DNA of 64,000 nucleotides from an uncultured Clostridium sp. (GCF_900547735.1 NZ_URHZ01000024.1:1-64000), one strand, 5' to 3'; positions 9,603 through 18,682 are shown, counted from the stretch's first letter. Numbers and translations are program-made. Notes: a model not told the origin generated them from the sequence alone.

Positions 9603-10073
9603 CTATTTCCGGGTCATGAGGTATTTCACAATGTAATGGTAGGCTAGAACCGTATAAGTGGGCATTACCACAATATAGGATGCAATATTGAATAAGGTAA
9701 AATTGTAATAGTTTGAAATTTCCCCATACTCCAGCAGATACCGGCACAGGATTCCAAGGACGGTCAGCATCAGGGTGACGGGATAGATTACTTTCTCTTT
9801 CTTAGGCCCGTAAACCCCGGCGAATCCCAGCCCTATTATGCCGTAGGACGCGATCAGCAGATATAATTTTGCACTGTCGAGCGGAAACAGGTCGCTTCTG
9901 ATTGGGAATGTGAAACATCCGGCAAATGCCACGTAAACAAACAGCACAGCCTTGACAACGGCAGGTCGTCTTTGCAAAAAGTTATCTGCATGTCCGGCCG
10001 TTCTGCTCCCGGCCCAAAAACAGATTGCGACGGTCAGTACGGCTATAAGGATAAAAAACAGAATGACGGCCAT
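9603..10073 (-). CDS. Small multi-pass membrane protein, unknown
   Basis: 156 residues, about five hydrophobic segments: roughly 3-20, 40-58, 70-86, 97-111 and 125-148. No family motif is recognised. The ATG has GGAGG 8 nt upstream (AAGGAGGTGTTATATG), so it is a credible gene. It is transcribed after the methyltransferase on the same strand with a 157-bp gap and could be co-transcribed. It is probably an inner-membrane protein of unknown role. Confidence 0.7.
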   Translation of the reverse strand: MAVILFFILIAVLTVAICFWAGSRTAGHADNFLQRRPAVVKAVLFVYVAFAGCFTFPIRSDLFPLDSAKLYLLIASYGIIGLGFAGVYGPKKEKVIYPVTLMLTVLGILCRYLLEYGEISNYYNFTLFNIASYIVVMPTYTVLAYHYIVKYLMTRK

Positions 10074-10230
10074 ATAACACCTCCTTCAAAATCGGGTTGT
10101 ATAGAAGTATATCACAAATCAAACCGGAAATACAGAGATGATATAGAGCCGGGGTACTGCATGGATAACATCCGTTACTGTTCACTGGAAATTCCCGACG
10201 GGTGTTTTTACGCATAATATGCATAAAACG

Positions 10231-10992
10231 TTATGATTTATTGCCGGAACTGCATTCGTACAAAAACATTTCACACAGGTTATCGGCGGCAATTTCCTTT
10301 TGAAAAGAGGAATAGGTTATGACGTTTGTAAACCCTGTTTCTCTTAAAATCTGTTCCATTTCTCCCAATTCGTAGAGATGGGTTTGAAAATCCATAGTCT
10401 CGCGCTGCAATAATTCCCTGCCGCTGTAAAGTTCATAAATCCCGGGAGAAAATTGTGTCCGGCTCTTTTCATCATAATAGTTTTTACTTTTCAGTACTAA
10501 GTCAAATCCCTCTTTTGTTTTTACCGAAACCGCAGTTTTATATTCCGTATCATCCGGACACCGGTCGGCAACCGTATCGACAGCAAAAACAAACTTTCCT
10601 CCCGGCGCCAGCCGTTCCTTCAGTTTTTGCAAAATACTTTTACACAGTTTCATGTCTGTAAATAATGAAACCGATCCGGAAGAAATAAAAATATAATCAT
10701 AATATTCGTTCGAAGAATATTCCGTGATATCGGCCTGGATCACCTTCGCATTGGGAGCTTTCTGCTTTAATTTTGCAAGCATTTCCCCGGATAAGTCCAT
10801 TCCACTGATATCAAACCCTCTGTCTGCAAAGGGGACTAAAAAACGTCCGCTGCCACATAACGGTTCTAATATTTTCTTCCCGTGTTCTGCATAGGAAAGA
10901 TAAAAAGCTAATTCATCCTGAGGAGCTTTTTCATGTAAGATTTCATACATTTCCGTACATAAGCTTCCGTAATAATTTTGTTTAAATTCCAT
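10231..10992 (-). CDS. Class I SAM-dependent methyltransferase
   Basis: 253 residues. Motif I, ILEPLCGSGRFLVPFADRGF, binds S-adenosylmethionine. Motif II Asp is in GMDLSGEML, and QADITEY supplies the adenine-contacting acidic residue. This is a Methyltransf_25/11-type fold and the substrate is unknown. The frame extends to a GTG at 11001, but AAGGCGG lies 8 nt from the ATG at 10992, so I start there. The adjacent unknown membrane protein gives no clue to substrate. Confidence 0.85.
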   Translation of the reverse strand: MEFKQNYYGSLCTEMYEILHEKAPQDELAFYLSYAEHGKKILEPLCGSGRFLVPFADRGFDISGMDLSGEMLAKLKQKAPNAKVIQADITEYSSNEYYDYIFISSGSVSLFTDMKLCKSILQKLKERLAPGGKFVFAVDTVADRCPDDTEYKTAVSVKTKEGFDLVLKSKNYYDEKSRTQFSPGIYELYSGRELLQRETMDFQTHLYELGEMEQILRETGFTNVITYSSFQKEIAADNLCEMFLYECSSGNKS

Positions 10993-11179
10993 TGTATGCA
11001 CCGCCTTAAATTCCAGTTTATTTTTTTATTCGATTATACCATGATCTCCACTGGTTTACCGGACTGATTTATTAAATATGATGGAGTGATAAATATATTT
11101 TGTTTTGCTGCTATGACGGCGGCGTGCAGGGAGGCTGCACGGTAAATAAAAGAAATGTTTTTCTGACTATTCTTAAATG

Positions 11180-11208
11180 TTGAAAATTATTTTCTGATAT
11201 GATATAGT
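11180..11208 (+). promoter_or_regulatory. Candidate promoter for rpiR-family gene
   Basis: TTGAAA, 17-bp spacer, TATAGT. It would give a leader of about 230 nt before the regulator start at 11446. The rest of the 450-bp gap back to the methyltransferase is AT-rich with no gene seen. Confidence 0.5.
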
Positions 11209-11445
11209 GGAAGCAGTAGGAGTTTCATGCAAAACAGGCAGAAAAACACCTTGCGGAATACTGCCTGTAGAAGTGAACGCATATTTCCAAATAGTGGGAA
11301 AAAGTTGGCTGTACAGTTGAATGATCCCGTGATTAAAGTTATAATAGATACATAATTAAGAGGGATTGCACAGGGATCGGTCCGGTGGGAATTTCCGGGG
11401 AAAACTGCATTTCGGCAGATTATAAAAAAACGGGATGGTACGCAT

Positions 11446-12300
11446 ATGAGCAAAGAATTTCTGACAAGAATAAGAGCTTCTTCAAATCAATTTACAAAGG
11501 CTGAAAAGAAGGTGGCAGATTTTGTGCTGCAGAATCCAAAGAAAGTTTTGTTCATGTCCATCACTGATTTGGCGGAAGCTTGCGATGTGGGGGATACCAG
11601 TGTTTTCCGCTTCTGCAAGACGATGGAATTGAAGGGATACCAGGAATTTAAGATGATGCTTTCCCTGGATCTGGGAGACGAGGGGAAGAAGCATAACCAG
11701 TTTACCGGGGATGTGGAGCTTGACGATACATTCATGGAGCTGTCCCAGAAAGTTTTGAATACCAATATATCGGCCCTTCAGGAGACCTATTCCCTGCTGG
11801 ATCGTGAGACTTTTGAGAGGGCGATTAATATTTTGGACGGAGCCAGGAAGATTTATTTCTTCGGTGTCGGAGCCAGCGGTTTGACGGCCATGAAGGCGAT
11901 GAATAAATTCCTGCGCATCGAACCGAAGGTGTACTGTCTGCAGGATTCCCATATGCAGGCCATGGCGGCCTCCACTCTGGGACCGGGGGATGCGGCGGTC
12001 ATGATATCTTACTCGGGAGCCACGAAGGACACAATCCAGGTGGCCGAGATTGCCAGAAAGGCAGGCGCCAGCACCATCTGCATCACCCGCTTTGTCAAAT
12101 CCCCGCTGACCTCATTTTCCGACGTGACGCTCCTGTGCGGGGCAAACGAGGGCCCGCTTCAGGGAGGTTCCACCTCTGCCGAGATCAGTCAGTTATTTCT
12201 GATAGATTTGGTATATACGGAATACTACCGCCGTCATTTTGAAAACTGCCGTGATAATAACCAGAAAACTTCGGGAGCCGTTTTGGAAAAGCTTTGCTAG
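11446..12300 (+). CDS. MurR/RpiR family transcriptional regulator
   Basis: 284 residues. The N-terminal HTH_6 domain (about 1-77) has KVADFVLQNPKKVLFMSITDLAEACDVGDTSVFRFCKTM. The C-terminal SIS domain (about 125-255) has YFFGVGASGLTAMKAM and the Ser-rich sugar-phosphate loop SYSGATKDT. RpiR proteins usually sense phosphosugars and control nearby sugar or amino-sugar genes. No sugar gene is adjacent; the next co-directional genes are the TRAP transporter 3 kb away, so its target is open. The ribosome site is weak (GGGATGG, 7-nt gap). The hairpin array begins about 100 bp after the stop. Confidence 0.9.
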   Translation: MSKEFLTRIRASSNQFTKAEKKVADFVLQNPKKVLFMSITDLAEACDVGDTSVFRFCKTMELKGYQEFKMMLSLDLGDEGKKHNQFTGDVELDDTFMELSQKVLNTNISALQETYSLLDRETFERAINILDGARKIYFFGVGASGLTAMKAMNKFLRIEPKVYCLQDSHMQAMAASTLGPGDAAVMISYSGATKDTIQVAEIARKAGASTICITRFVKSPLTSFSDVTLLCGANEGPLQGGSTSAEISQLFLIDLVYTEYYRRHFENCRDNNQKTSGAVLEKLC

Positions 12301-12404
12301 AGCGCAGAGGGTGGAATGAATTTCCAAACATGTTCCAGGCGGTTTTGCCGGTTGGAAAGAATGGACAGGATGGAAAGAATAATCGAATAATGATAAACAG
12401 ATAA

Positions 12405-12679
12405 GAGTCCGGGGCCTATGGCCGCCGGACTCAGACTGTAGACAAACTATATTTTCCTTATATCAGGAGTTTGAGGGTGTAACCCTCATTTCAAATCACG
12501 TAGGTGGAATTCAGTTCCGCCGTAGTGCTGAACTGCCGATTTCTAGGGGCTTTAGCCCTTGCGCGAGGAAATCGGCAGTTCTTCCTTCGGTGACTAGAAT
12601 TTATGGCGTTATGCCATGAATTCTACAGAGTGGCGACTTTGTCGACACTCTGAGTCCGGGGCCTATGGCCGCCGGACTC
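12405..12679. other. Array of seven consecutive hairpins, bounded by a direct repeat
   Basis: Seven stem-loops lie almost end to end. (1) 12405-12432, arms GAGTCCGG/CCGGACTC with inner GGCC/GGCC. (2) 12472-12488, TGAGGG/CCCTCA. (3) 12503-12521, GGTGGAA/TTCCGCC. (4) 12531-12580, a 13-bp perfect stem AACTGCCGATTTC/GAAATCGGCAGTT with an inner GGGCT/AGCCC hairpin. (5) 12595-12625, TAGAATTTATGGC/GCCATGAATTCTA. (6) 12626-12652, CAGAGTGGCGAC/GTCGACACTCTG with one mismatch. (7) 12652-12679, an exact copy of hairpin 1. It lies between the convergent rpiR and pspA genes. Only the outer hairpins resemble terminators, and none has a long T-run. Confidence 0.8.
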
Positions 12680-12711
12680 TTGTTGTATGACAGGCAATTT
12701 CGGTGCTCCTT

Positions 12712-13380
12712 TTATTCCACTCCCATCTGCCTTTTCAGCTCAGCCAGGGCGTCGTCGACATCCGGCGAGGAGTATTTTGCAATCAAATCTTCCTCCGCCT
12801 TCTCCCCGGAGCCGGTCAGCTCCGCCATCGCCTCCTGGGCCGCCAGATTCGCGTCGATCTTCTCGGCCATCTCGTTAAATTTGCTCAGGCTCCCGGCCAT
12901 ATTTCTGGATTTGAGGGCATTGGCCTTCTGCTGGCTCCTGGCGGCTATGGCCTTGGATTTCAGTTCATCTTTCTTCATCTCCATCGCATGGATCTGATCG
13001 GCAAATGAATTCAGAGCCGCCACGGATTTATCAGCCGCCTCCTCACACTTGGCCACGACGGCCGCCTGGGACTCTTCGCGCCCCTTGTCTTCGGCCGCTT
13101 TCTGCAGCGCCTTTCTGGCATCGTCATCATTTCCGGCTTTTACTGCTTTCTCGGCGATGGACTGCCACTGGGCGCGGCTGTCCTGGATTTTCTTAAGCTT
13201 ATCCCTGGCAACGGTCAGATTGCCCTTCACGGAGGCCGTGTCTTTCAGCATGACCGAATATTCTTCCTTCGCATCGCTGATACACTGATCAATGATCTTC
13301 TCCGGATCTTCAAAGCGATCCAACAGCTCGTTGACGTTTGACTTGACGATTAAACTGATTCTCTGAAAAATAGTTGCCAT
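12712..13380 (-). CDS. pspA: PspA/IM30 family protein
   Basis: 222 residues, almost entirely alpha-helical and rich in Ala, Lys, Glu and Gln, with the family start MATIFQRISLIVKSNVNELL and EDPEKIIDQ. PspA/IM30 proteins are ESCRT-III-like, bind the inner face of the membrane through an N-terminal amphipathic helix and protect it under envelope stress. It lies 42 nt after the Ser-rich TPM-like gene and is probably co-transcribed with it, which supports a membrane-maintenance role. The hairpin array follows on the 3' side. Confidence 0.92.
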   Translation of the reverse strand: MATIFQRISLIVKSNVNELLDRFEDPEKIIDQCISDAKEEYSVMLKDTASVKGNLTVARDKLKKIQDSRAQWQSIAEKAVKAGNDDDARKALQKAAEDKGREESQAAVVAKCEEAADKSVAALNSFADQIHAMEMKKDELKSKAIAARSQQKANALKSRNMAGSLSKFNEMAEKIDANLAAQEAMAELTGSGEKAEEDLIAKYSSPDVDDALAELKRQMGVE

Positions 13381-13422
13381 AAAATTAATCTCCTTCTGAT
13401 TGATTTCTCGTTTTTCACTCCG

Positions 13423-14655
13423 TTAATCTTTGTATTTATCCTTCAGCGCCTCATCTTCCAGGATCTCGATGGGCGTCTCCAGAATCTTCCGCTTTTCCTC
13501 GGCCTCTTTCACATCGAGTTTCTTCTTTTTCAGGATGATGGTTCCAATCACCAGGAAGATCACCACGGTGCCGAATACGAGTACGAATCTCATGGCCATA
13601 TCATATGACGTCGTCGTTTTCCGCATAATCCGTTCCGCCGATTTTTCAAAGACAGTGGCAAAAAATTCATTGTCGTCCAGGTCGGACGTATAGTAGTAAT
13701 CTGAAAAATCATAGATGATTTCCTGCGCCTCGTAATCGATCACGGAAGAGGCCTGGTTGCCGAGATAAAGGTATTCCTTATACACGCTGCTTTCATACTC
13801 CAGGAACAGGAAGAGCAGATGGCCTTCATCTTGAAAGAGTTCATCATACCGCTTCTGAAGATAGTCCTCCGCCTCGGAGTCCGTGAGATCTCCTCCCTTT
13901 CCATTGATCTGGTCGGTGATGATCACATAGGGCTGAACTCCGGTCTCCCGATAGAACGTACGGAGGCCCTGCTTCATCTTCGAACTGTTGGTTATCCATC
14001 CGATGTGATCCTCATACCATACCATGGATTCCGTACACGCGGCGGCGGGCAGCGGATCCCGGTTCGTGGTGCTGACCGTTATTTCCGCATTGTCTGATTT
14101 TACAATGGGCGGGAGCAGCGCGATGAGCACAAAGAAGAGGATTACAGCGCCTAAAATCAAGGCACAGCCGCCGTTATTTGAGCCGGAACCGGAATTTCCC
14201 CCTCCTCCATAGTTCTGTCCGTAGGGGCCGGACGGACCCGGCGAACTGTAAACCGGACCGTCGTTCCGGCGCGGCCTTGGCGGAACAATCACGATCGGCC
14301 TCGGCGGTCTGGGCGGCTTCGGCGGCCGGGAAGAACCGAAGGAATTAGAGGTACGTCCCGTGCCGGAGCTTCCGGAACCCCAGAAGGAACTCCCTCCCCC
14401 TCTGCCCGTTGAACTGCCGGAGTTTGTTCTGTCCGAAAAACTCCGGGATGAACTGGAACTGCTCGAGAAGCCCTTTGATGAGCTGGGGCGGCTGGAACTG
14501 CCGGAACTGCTGGAACTGCCGAAAGAGCTTCTTCCGCCTCTGCCCGCTGAACTTCCTGAACTTGATCTGCTTGAAAAACTTCTGGATGAACTGGAGTGGC
14601 TTGAACTGCTTCGTCCTCCGCTGGAACTCCTTCCTGATGCGCCTCCTCTGGCCAA
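13423..14655 (-). CDS. TPM-domain-like membrane protein with long Ser/Gly/Arg-rich N-terminus
   Basis: 410 residues. Residues 1-95 are low-complexity Ser/Gly/Arg, followed by a Pro-rich segment (PPKPPRPPRPIVIVPPRPRR). A membrane helix GCALILGAVILFFVLIALL lies near 168-187, and an extracytoplasmic domain near 195-340 resembles TPM/YgcG proteins (TFYRETGVQPYVIIT, HLLFLFLEY). A second helix, RFVLVFGTVVIFLVIGTIIL, precedes a charged cytosolic tail. There is no cleavable signal. The start is TTG, supported by AGGAGG 7 nt upstream; no ATG is in frame nearby. Pairing with pspA suggests envelope-stress function. The family call is from pattern, not alignment. Confidence 0.75.
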   Translation of the reverse strand: MARGGASGRSSSGGRSSSSHSSSSRSFSSRSSSGSSAGRGGRSSFGSSSSSGSSSRPSSSKGFSSSSSSSRSFSDRTNSGSSTGRGGGSSFWGSGSSGTGRTSNSFGSSRPPKPPRPPRPIVIVPPRPRRNDGPVYSSPGPSGPYGQNYGGGGNSGSGSNNGGCALILGAVILFFVLIALLPPIVKSDNAEITVSTTNRDPLPAAACTESMVWYEDHIGWITNSSKMKQGLRTFYRETGVQPYVIITDQINGKGGDLTDSEAEDYLQKRYDELFQDEGHLLFLFLEYESSVYKEYLYLGNQASSVIDYEAQEIIYDFSDYYYTSDLDDNEFFATVFEKSAERIMRKTTTSYDMAMRFVLVFGTVVIFLVIGTIILKKKKLDVKEAEEKRKILETPIEILEDEALKDKYKD

Positions 14656-14688
14656 TCTTTTACCTCCTCCGCCTCTTTTTTTATATAA

Positions 14689-14717
14689 ATCATACCATCA
14701 AAACCTTTATTTGTCAC
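14689..14717 (-). promoter_or_regulatory. Promoter for the TPM-like/pspA operon
   Basis: On the minus strand: GTGACA, 17-bp spacer, TATGAT, about 35 bp before the TTG start. Confidence 0.5.
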
Positions 14718-14846
14718 CAAAGACTTAATCGTTTCGTGAAAAAACTGATTTTTATTAATAATTCCAATTACTTCCAGATATTGAGCTTCTCCATCTACTC
14801 AATATTCTATTTTCGTACTCCGGGACAAAGAAGGAACTCTTAAAAA

Positions 14847-14943
14847 ACCATCCGGATATAACGATCCTGGCATAACCATCCTAACATAACGATCCTGGCA
14901 TAACGACCTGGCATAACCATCCGGACTAACCATCCGGATATAA
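14847..14943. repeat. Degenerate 14-bp tandem repeat
   Basis: On the minus strand about seven units of roughly GGATSGTTATGCCA follow each other, with some of 11-13 bp. The array lies in the 644-bp gap between the divergent TPM-like and dctP genes. Outside this array and the two promoters, the gap is AT-rich and no gene is seen. Confidence 0.7.
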
Positions 14944-15184
14944 TTATTCTGACATGCTGGAAACAGCCCGCCCGGATAAGTGAAATGGGCGGAGTCAAGA
15001 AAGAGCGCAGAAAACTTTATTTCTGCATTAATATCGATTTATTCGCGTACCAGTTTGACAGCATTTACCGATGGAATAAGAAAAATAGGAAAGTACAAAT
15101 TTATTTCCAGGAGAATAAACATGCATAAAAGACAAAAAAATACATAGTTGAAAACAAAATAAGAAAATCTTTACGAGATGTTAA

Positions 15185-15212
15185 TTTACATCAGATTATT
15201 AGTATGTATAAT
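15185..15212 (+). promoter_or_regulatory. Candidate promoter for the TRAP operon
   Basis: TTTACA, 16-bp spacer, TATAAT, about 90 bp before the dctP ATG. Confidence 0.55.
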
Positions 15213-15299
15213 TAGATTATACAAGTTGAATACATACGGATATTCACAGGTATGAATGAATCACTTATGGGAAAGTGAAAATTAAAAGGAGGATATATC

Positions 15300-16376
15300 A
15301 TGAGGGGAATTAAAAAAGCCACAGCGCTGGCGCTTACGGCGGCAATGGCGATGAGCCTTGCAGGCTGCGGAAGGAATGCGGGAAACGCGGGAAAGGCACA
15401 GGCTCCGGCCGCCGGTTCGGGGGAAAGCACGGCGGAATTACAGGGAGACCGGACGGCTCAGGTGACAATAAAAATCGGGCATGTGGAGGCGGAGGACCGC
15501 TCGACCCATCAGGCCCTGGAACAATATTTTAAACAGGCGGTGGAGGAAAAGTCGGGCGGTACAATCCGGGTGGAGATTTATCCGAACAGCGCCCTGGGCG
15601 GAGATTCCGAGCTGACTGAATCGGTCGCCATGGGAACGCTCCAGGCGGCTCTGCCGTCCACATCCGTTCTCGTTTCATACTCTCCTGAATTCGGCGTTAT
15701 GGATATGCCGTGGCTGTTTGACAAGGCGGAGAACGCGTTTGCGGCAATGGACGGGGATATGGGAGCATATTTCAATGAAAAGCTGGAGACGGTAGGAATC
15801 CACTGTCTCGGATATTCCTATAACGGTCTGCGCAGCATGACCAACAACGTGCGTCCAATCACAAAGCCGGAAGATCTGAAGGGCCTGAAGATGCGCGTCA
15901 TGGAGAATCAGGTTTTTATCGACTTCTTCAATACGCTGGGAGCCAGCGCGACGCCGATGAGCTTTAATGAACTGTTTACCGGACTTCAGCAGAATACCGT
16001 GGACGGTCAGGAGAATCCTCCGTCTCTGATCTATGCCAGCCGTCTCCAGGAGGTTCAGAAATATTTAAGCGTGACGGAACACGTAAATAATTTCCTTGGA
16101 TTTATCATGAATAAAAATTTCTACGACGGGCTTACCGCGGAACAGCAGCAGATTATCACCGAGGCGGCGGCCGAATTTGTCAGCCGGCAGCGCCAGATGG
16201 AGCTTCAGGATACCCAGCTCTACATAGACAAACTAAAGGAAGACGGAATGCAGGTCAACGTGCTGACACAGGAAGAAAAAGCTGTTTTTAAAGATGCTCT
16301 GGCCCCGATGTATGAAAAATACAAGGCGCAGTTTGGAGAGGAAGTATTTGCCATGGCGGAGAAATACGGACAGTAG
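15300..16376 (+). CDS. dctP: TRAP transporter solute-binding lipoprotein (DctP)
   Basis: 358 residues. A lipoprotein signal peptide ends in the lipobox SLAGC (Cys about 23), followed by a Gly/Ala/Ser-rich linker. The DctP fold shows IKIGHVEAEDRSTHQAL, the Arg that clamps substrate carboxylates in LKGLKMRVMEN (near 200), and NTVDGQENPP. It captures an organic acid outside the membrane and delivers it to the Q and M subunits encoded immediately downstream. The ATG has AGGAGG at the right distance. The DctP family covers carboxylates, sulfonates and uronates, so the ligand is unknown. Confidence 0.95.
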   Translation: MRGIKKATALALTAAMAMSLAGCGRNAGNAGKAQAPAAGSGESTAELQGDRTAQVTIKIGHVEAEDRSTHQALEQYFKQAVEEKSGGTIRVEIYPNSALGGDSELTESVAMGTLQAALPSTSVLVSYSPEFGVMDMPWLFDKAENAFAAMDGDMGAYFNEKLETVGIHCLGYSYNGLRSMTNNVRPITKPEDLKGLKMRVMENQVFIDFFNTLGASATPMSFNELFTGLQQNTVDGQENPPSLIYASRLQEVQKYLSVTEHVNNFLGFIMNKNFYDGLTAEQQQIITEAAAEFVSRQRQMELQDTQLYIDKLKEDGMQVNVLTQEEKAVFKDALAPMYEKYKAQFGEEVFAMAEKYGQ

Positions 16377-16402
16377 GGGGAAGTTTAAAAAGGAGTGAAA
16401 GC

Positions 16403-16930
16403 ATGAAAGAAAAGAGTGTTTTAGCTAAAATAGTGGGTGTATATGACAGTCTGGAAGAGTACCTTCTGATTACGAGCCTGGTCGGCAATGTACTTCTCGT
16501 ATTTTTGCAGGTCGTGATGCGGACCGTATTTAAAAATTCGCTGACCTGGTCGGAGGAACTTTCCCGGTACATATTTATATGGCAGATTTGGCTGGGGGCC
16601 AGCATCGCTTTAAAATACAATGAGCACATCCGTGTCACCCTGATCTATTCCTTTGTAAAAAACGGGAAGGCCAAAGCAGTGATTGCCCTGGCGGCCGATC
16701 TGATGTGGTTTCTGTTCTGCGCCTATATGGTGATAAACGGGAAAGACCTGCTTGTCTCAATGGCGGCCAGAAACGCGGCTTCATCCGGGCTGCAGCTTCC
16801 GCTCGTTTACGTTTATATGGTATTTCCGATTGCCTCGTTTTTAGTGTGCCTGAGACTTTTGGGAGCGCTCGGCACGGACCTTAAGAGACTGATGGGAAAA
16901 AGTGTGGAAGAGGGGGGAACTGATTTATGA
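16403..16930 (+). CDS. dctQ: TRAP transporter small permease (DctQ)
   Basis: 175 residues, four membrane helices, with the family block LTWSEELSRYIFIWQIWLGA near residue 48. It forms the small membrane subunit that, with DctM, couples sodium influx to solute uptake. It starts 26 nt after dctP, and its stop overlaps the dctM ATG by 4 nt, so the three genes are one operon. Confidence 0.93.
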   Translation: MKEKSVLAKIVGVYDSLEEYLLITSLVGNVLLVFLQVVMRTVFKNSLTWSEELSRYIFIWQIWLGASIALKYNEHIRVTLIYSFVKNGKAKAVIALAADLMWFLFCAYMVINGKDLLVSMAARNAASSGLQLPLVYVYMVFPIASFLVCLRLLGALGTDLKRLMGKSVEEGGTDL

Positions 16931-18201
16931 GTGCACTTGTATTGTTTGGAAGCTTTTTCGTACTACTTTTGTTAACTGTCCCGATTGGGTATGCAATCGG
17001 CATTTCCAGCCTCATTGCCATCTATTACTTTTCGGACATACCGCTGATTATTATTGCGCAGAAATCCATCACCGGAGTTGATTCATTTCCGCTTCTGGCG
17101 ATACCGTTCTTCATGCTGGCCGGGAACCTGATGAGCAGCGGAGGCATTGCGAAGCGGCTTGTGAATTTCTTTGACTCCCTGATTGGCCATGTAACGGGAG
17201 GCCTGGGGATGGTTACGATTATTGTGTGCATGTTTTTTGCCGCAATTTCCGGATCTGCGGTGGCCACGGTTTCGGCCGTCGGCGCCTTCATGATTCCGGA
17301 GATGGTGAAGCATGGATACAATAAACCGTTCAGCGCGGCTCTGACCGCGGCAGCCGGAACGATAGGAGTTATCATTCCGCCCTCTATTCCCTTTGTCATT
17401 TACGGCGTCGTGTCAGGAACATCCATCACGGATCTGTTTACGGCAGGTTTCCTGCCCGGAATCATGATGGGCGTCGCCCTGATGATCGTGTGCTACTTTG
17501 TATCGAAAAAATACGGGTACAGAGGCAAGGAAAAGGCGTCCAGCCCGGCGGAAATATGGAAAGCGTTTAAGGATGCGTTCTGGGCAATCCTGTCACCGGT
17601 TATCATATTGGGCGGAATTTATTCGGGTTTCTTCACACCGACCGAGGCGGCCGTCATCTCCGTCGTATACTCCTTTATTATCGGTGTGTTTGTATACAGG
17701 GAACTGGATCTCAGGGGAGCATACAAGTCGTTTAAGGATGCAATCGTGGTCAACGGCGCAACCACATTTATGGTCGGTTTTTCGACCGTGTTTGCCGCTT
17801 TCCTGACCATGGCTCAGATTCCGAATATGATTGCACAGGGAATCCTGGGGCTGACCGACAACGCGATTCTGATTCTGCTGATTATCAATATCTTCCTGCT
17901 GATTGTGGGCATGTTTGTCGATAATATCCCGGCAACGATTATCCTGACCCCGATCCTGCTTCCAATCTGTACGGGAATTGGAATGCATCCTGTCACATTC
18001 GGAATCATGCTGACGATGAACCTTGCAATCGGTTTCTGCAGCCCGCCTTACGGCATCAACCTGTTTGTGGCTTCTTCCATCTCCAAGGTGTCAATCGAGG
18101 AGCTTACGAAGAAGATAATAAAACCGTTACTGGCGCTGATTGTCGTGCTGCTTTTAATTACATATATACCTGCTTTTACAACGATCTTTTTAAAGAGGTA
18201 A
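16927..18201 (+). CDS. dctM: TRAP transporter large permease (DctM)
   Basis: 424 residues, a 12-13-helix IT-superfamily permease that forms the transport channel. Family blocks seen: PLLAIPFFMLAGNLM, FAAISGSAVATVSAVGAFMIPEM, IIPPSIPFVIYGVVSGTSI and FTPTEAAVISVVYSF. The length is normal. It overlaps dctQ by 4 nt and is followed by a terminator at 18275. The catabolic operon at 18.7 kb follows after 480 bp, so a shared substrate is possible, but the two are separate transcription units. Confidence 0.95.
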   Translation: MSALVLFGSFFVLLLLTVPIGYAIGISSLIAIYYFSDIPLIIIAQKSITGVDSFPLLAIPFFMLAGNLMSSGGIAKRLVNFFDSLIGHVTGGLGMVTIIVCMFFAAISGSAVATVSAVGAFMIPEMVKHGYNKPFSAALTAAAGTIGVIIPPSIPFVIYGVVSGTSITDLFTAGFLPGIMMGVALMIVCYFVSKKYGYRGKEKASSPAEIWKAFKDAFWAILSPVIILGGIYSGFFTPTEAAVISVVYSFIIGVFVYRELDLRGAYKSFKDAIVVNGATTFMVGFSTVFAAFLTMAQIPNMIAQGILGLTDNAILILLIINIFLLIVGMFVDNIPATIILTPILLPICTGIGMHPVTFGIMLTMNLAIGFCSPPYGINLFVASSISKVSIEELTKKIIKPLLALIVVLLLITYIPAFTTIFLKR

Positions 18202-18274
18202 AGGTTTAGCAGGGAATTCCGGTTACCGGATGAAAACTGCCGATACGGAAAAAATATAGTTTGTTTACAATTGG

Positions 18275-18299
18275 AGAGCCCGCAGGGGCTCTTCTTTTT
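18275..18299 (+). terminator. Terminator after dctM
   Basis: AGAGCCC pairs with GGGCTCT across a 4-nt loop, followed by TCTTTTT. Confidence 0.85.
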
Positions 18300-18385
18300 G
18301 CGCTGCTGCGATTACGGATCCGCGGCAGCAATCTAAAGCAGATGATAGTTAAAAAGATGATATAGCAAATAATAATCAGATAAAA

Positions 18386-18547
18386 AAACCTGACCTCCGG
18401 GGACAGGTTTGGAATTACTATAATTATCTAATAACATATATATTGTTCTTAAAAAAAATAAAAATATTGATTTAAGATTACATATATCAGATAATGTCAA
18501 AGGATGTACCCGGAAAAAATCGAAAATAATAAGCTTGACCTGTCCCC
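18386..18547. repeat. REPIN-like inverted pair around GGGGACAGGT
   Basis: A hairpin at 18386-18410 (AAACCTG/CAGGTTT) contains GGGGACAGGT. Its exact reverse complement ACCTGTCCCC occurs at 18538-18547, enclosing about 130 bp of AT-rich sequence. Two inverted copies of one short palindromic unit is the layout of a REPIN. No transposase is present here. Confidence 0.55.
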
Positions 18548-18568
18548 AAAGTACACGGATATACTTTG
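18547..18568. promoter_or_regulatory. Dyad CAAAGTA-N8-TACTTTG, candidate operator
   Basis: A perfect 7-bp inverted repeat with an 8-bp spacer, 115 bp before the HisD-like gene. A third similar word (CACTTTG) lies at about 18585. The spacing suits a dimeric repressor. The regulator is unknown, and I could not place a convincing promoter. Confidence 0.4.
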
Positions 18569-18682
18569 ATTAAAGGTGGTAAAACACTTTGGCCGGTGTC
18601 TTTTTATTACCGCTTGCAGAGATAAAACAATGACAGAAAAATGATGAAGAAACGATAAAATTTATAAGGAGGATAAGGAAAG

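Noticed and set aside
12405..12679. CRISPR array
   Set aside because: The hairpins differ in sequence and length, there is no regular repeat-spacer pattern and no cas gene.
14289..14843. Frames on both strands overlapping the Ser-rich N-terminus of the TPM-like gene
   Set aside because: Low-complexity coding DNA leaves all frames open; only the TTG frame has a ribosome site and continues into a real domain.
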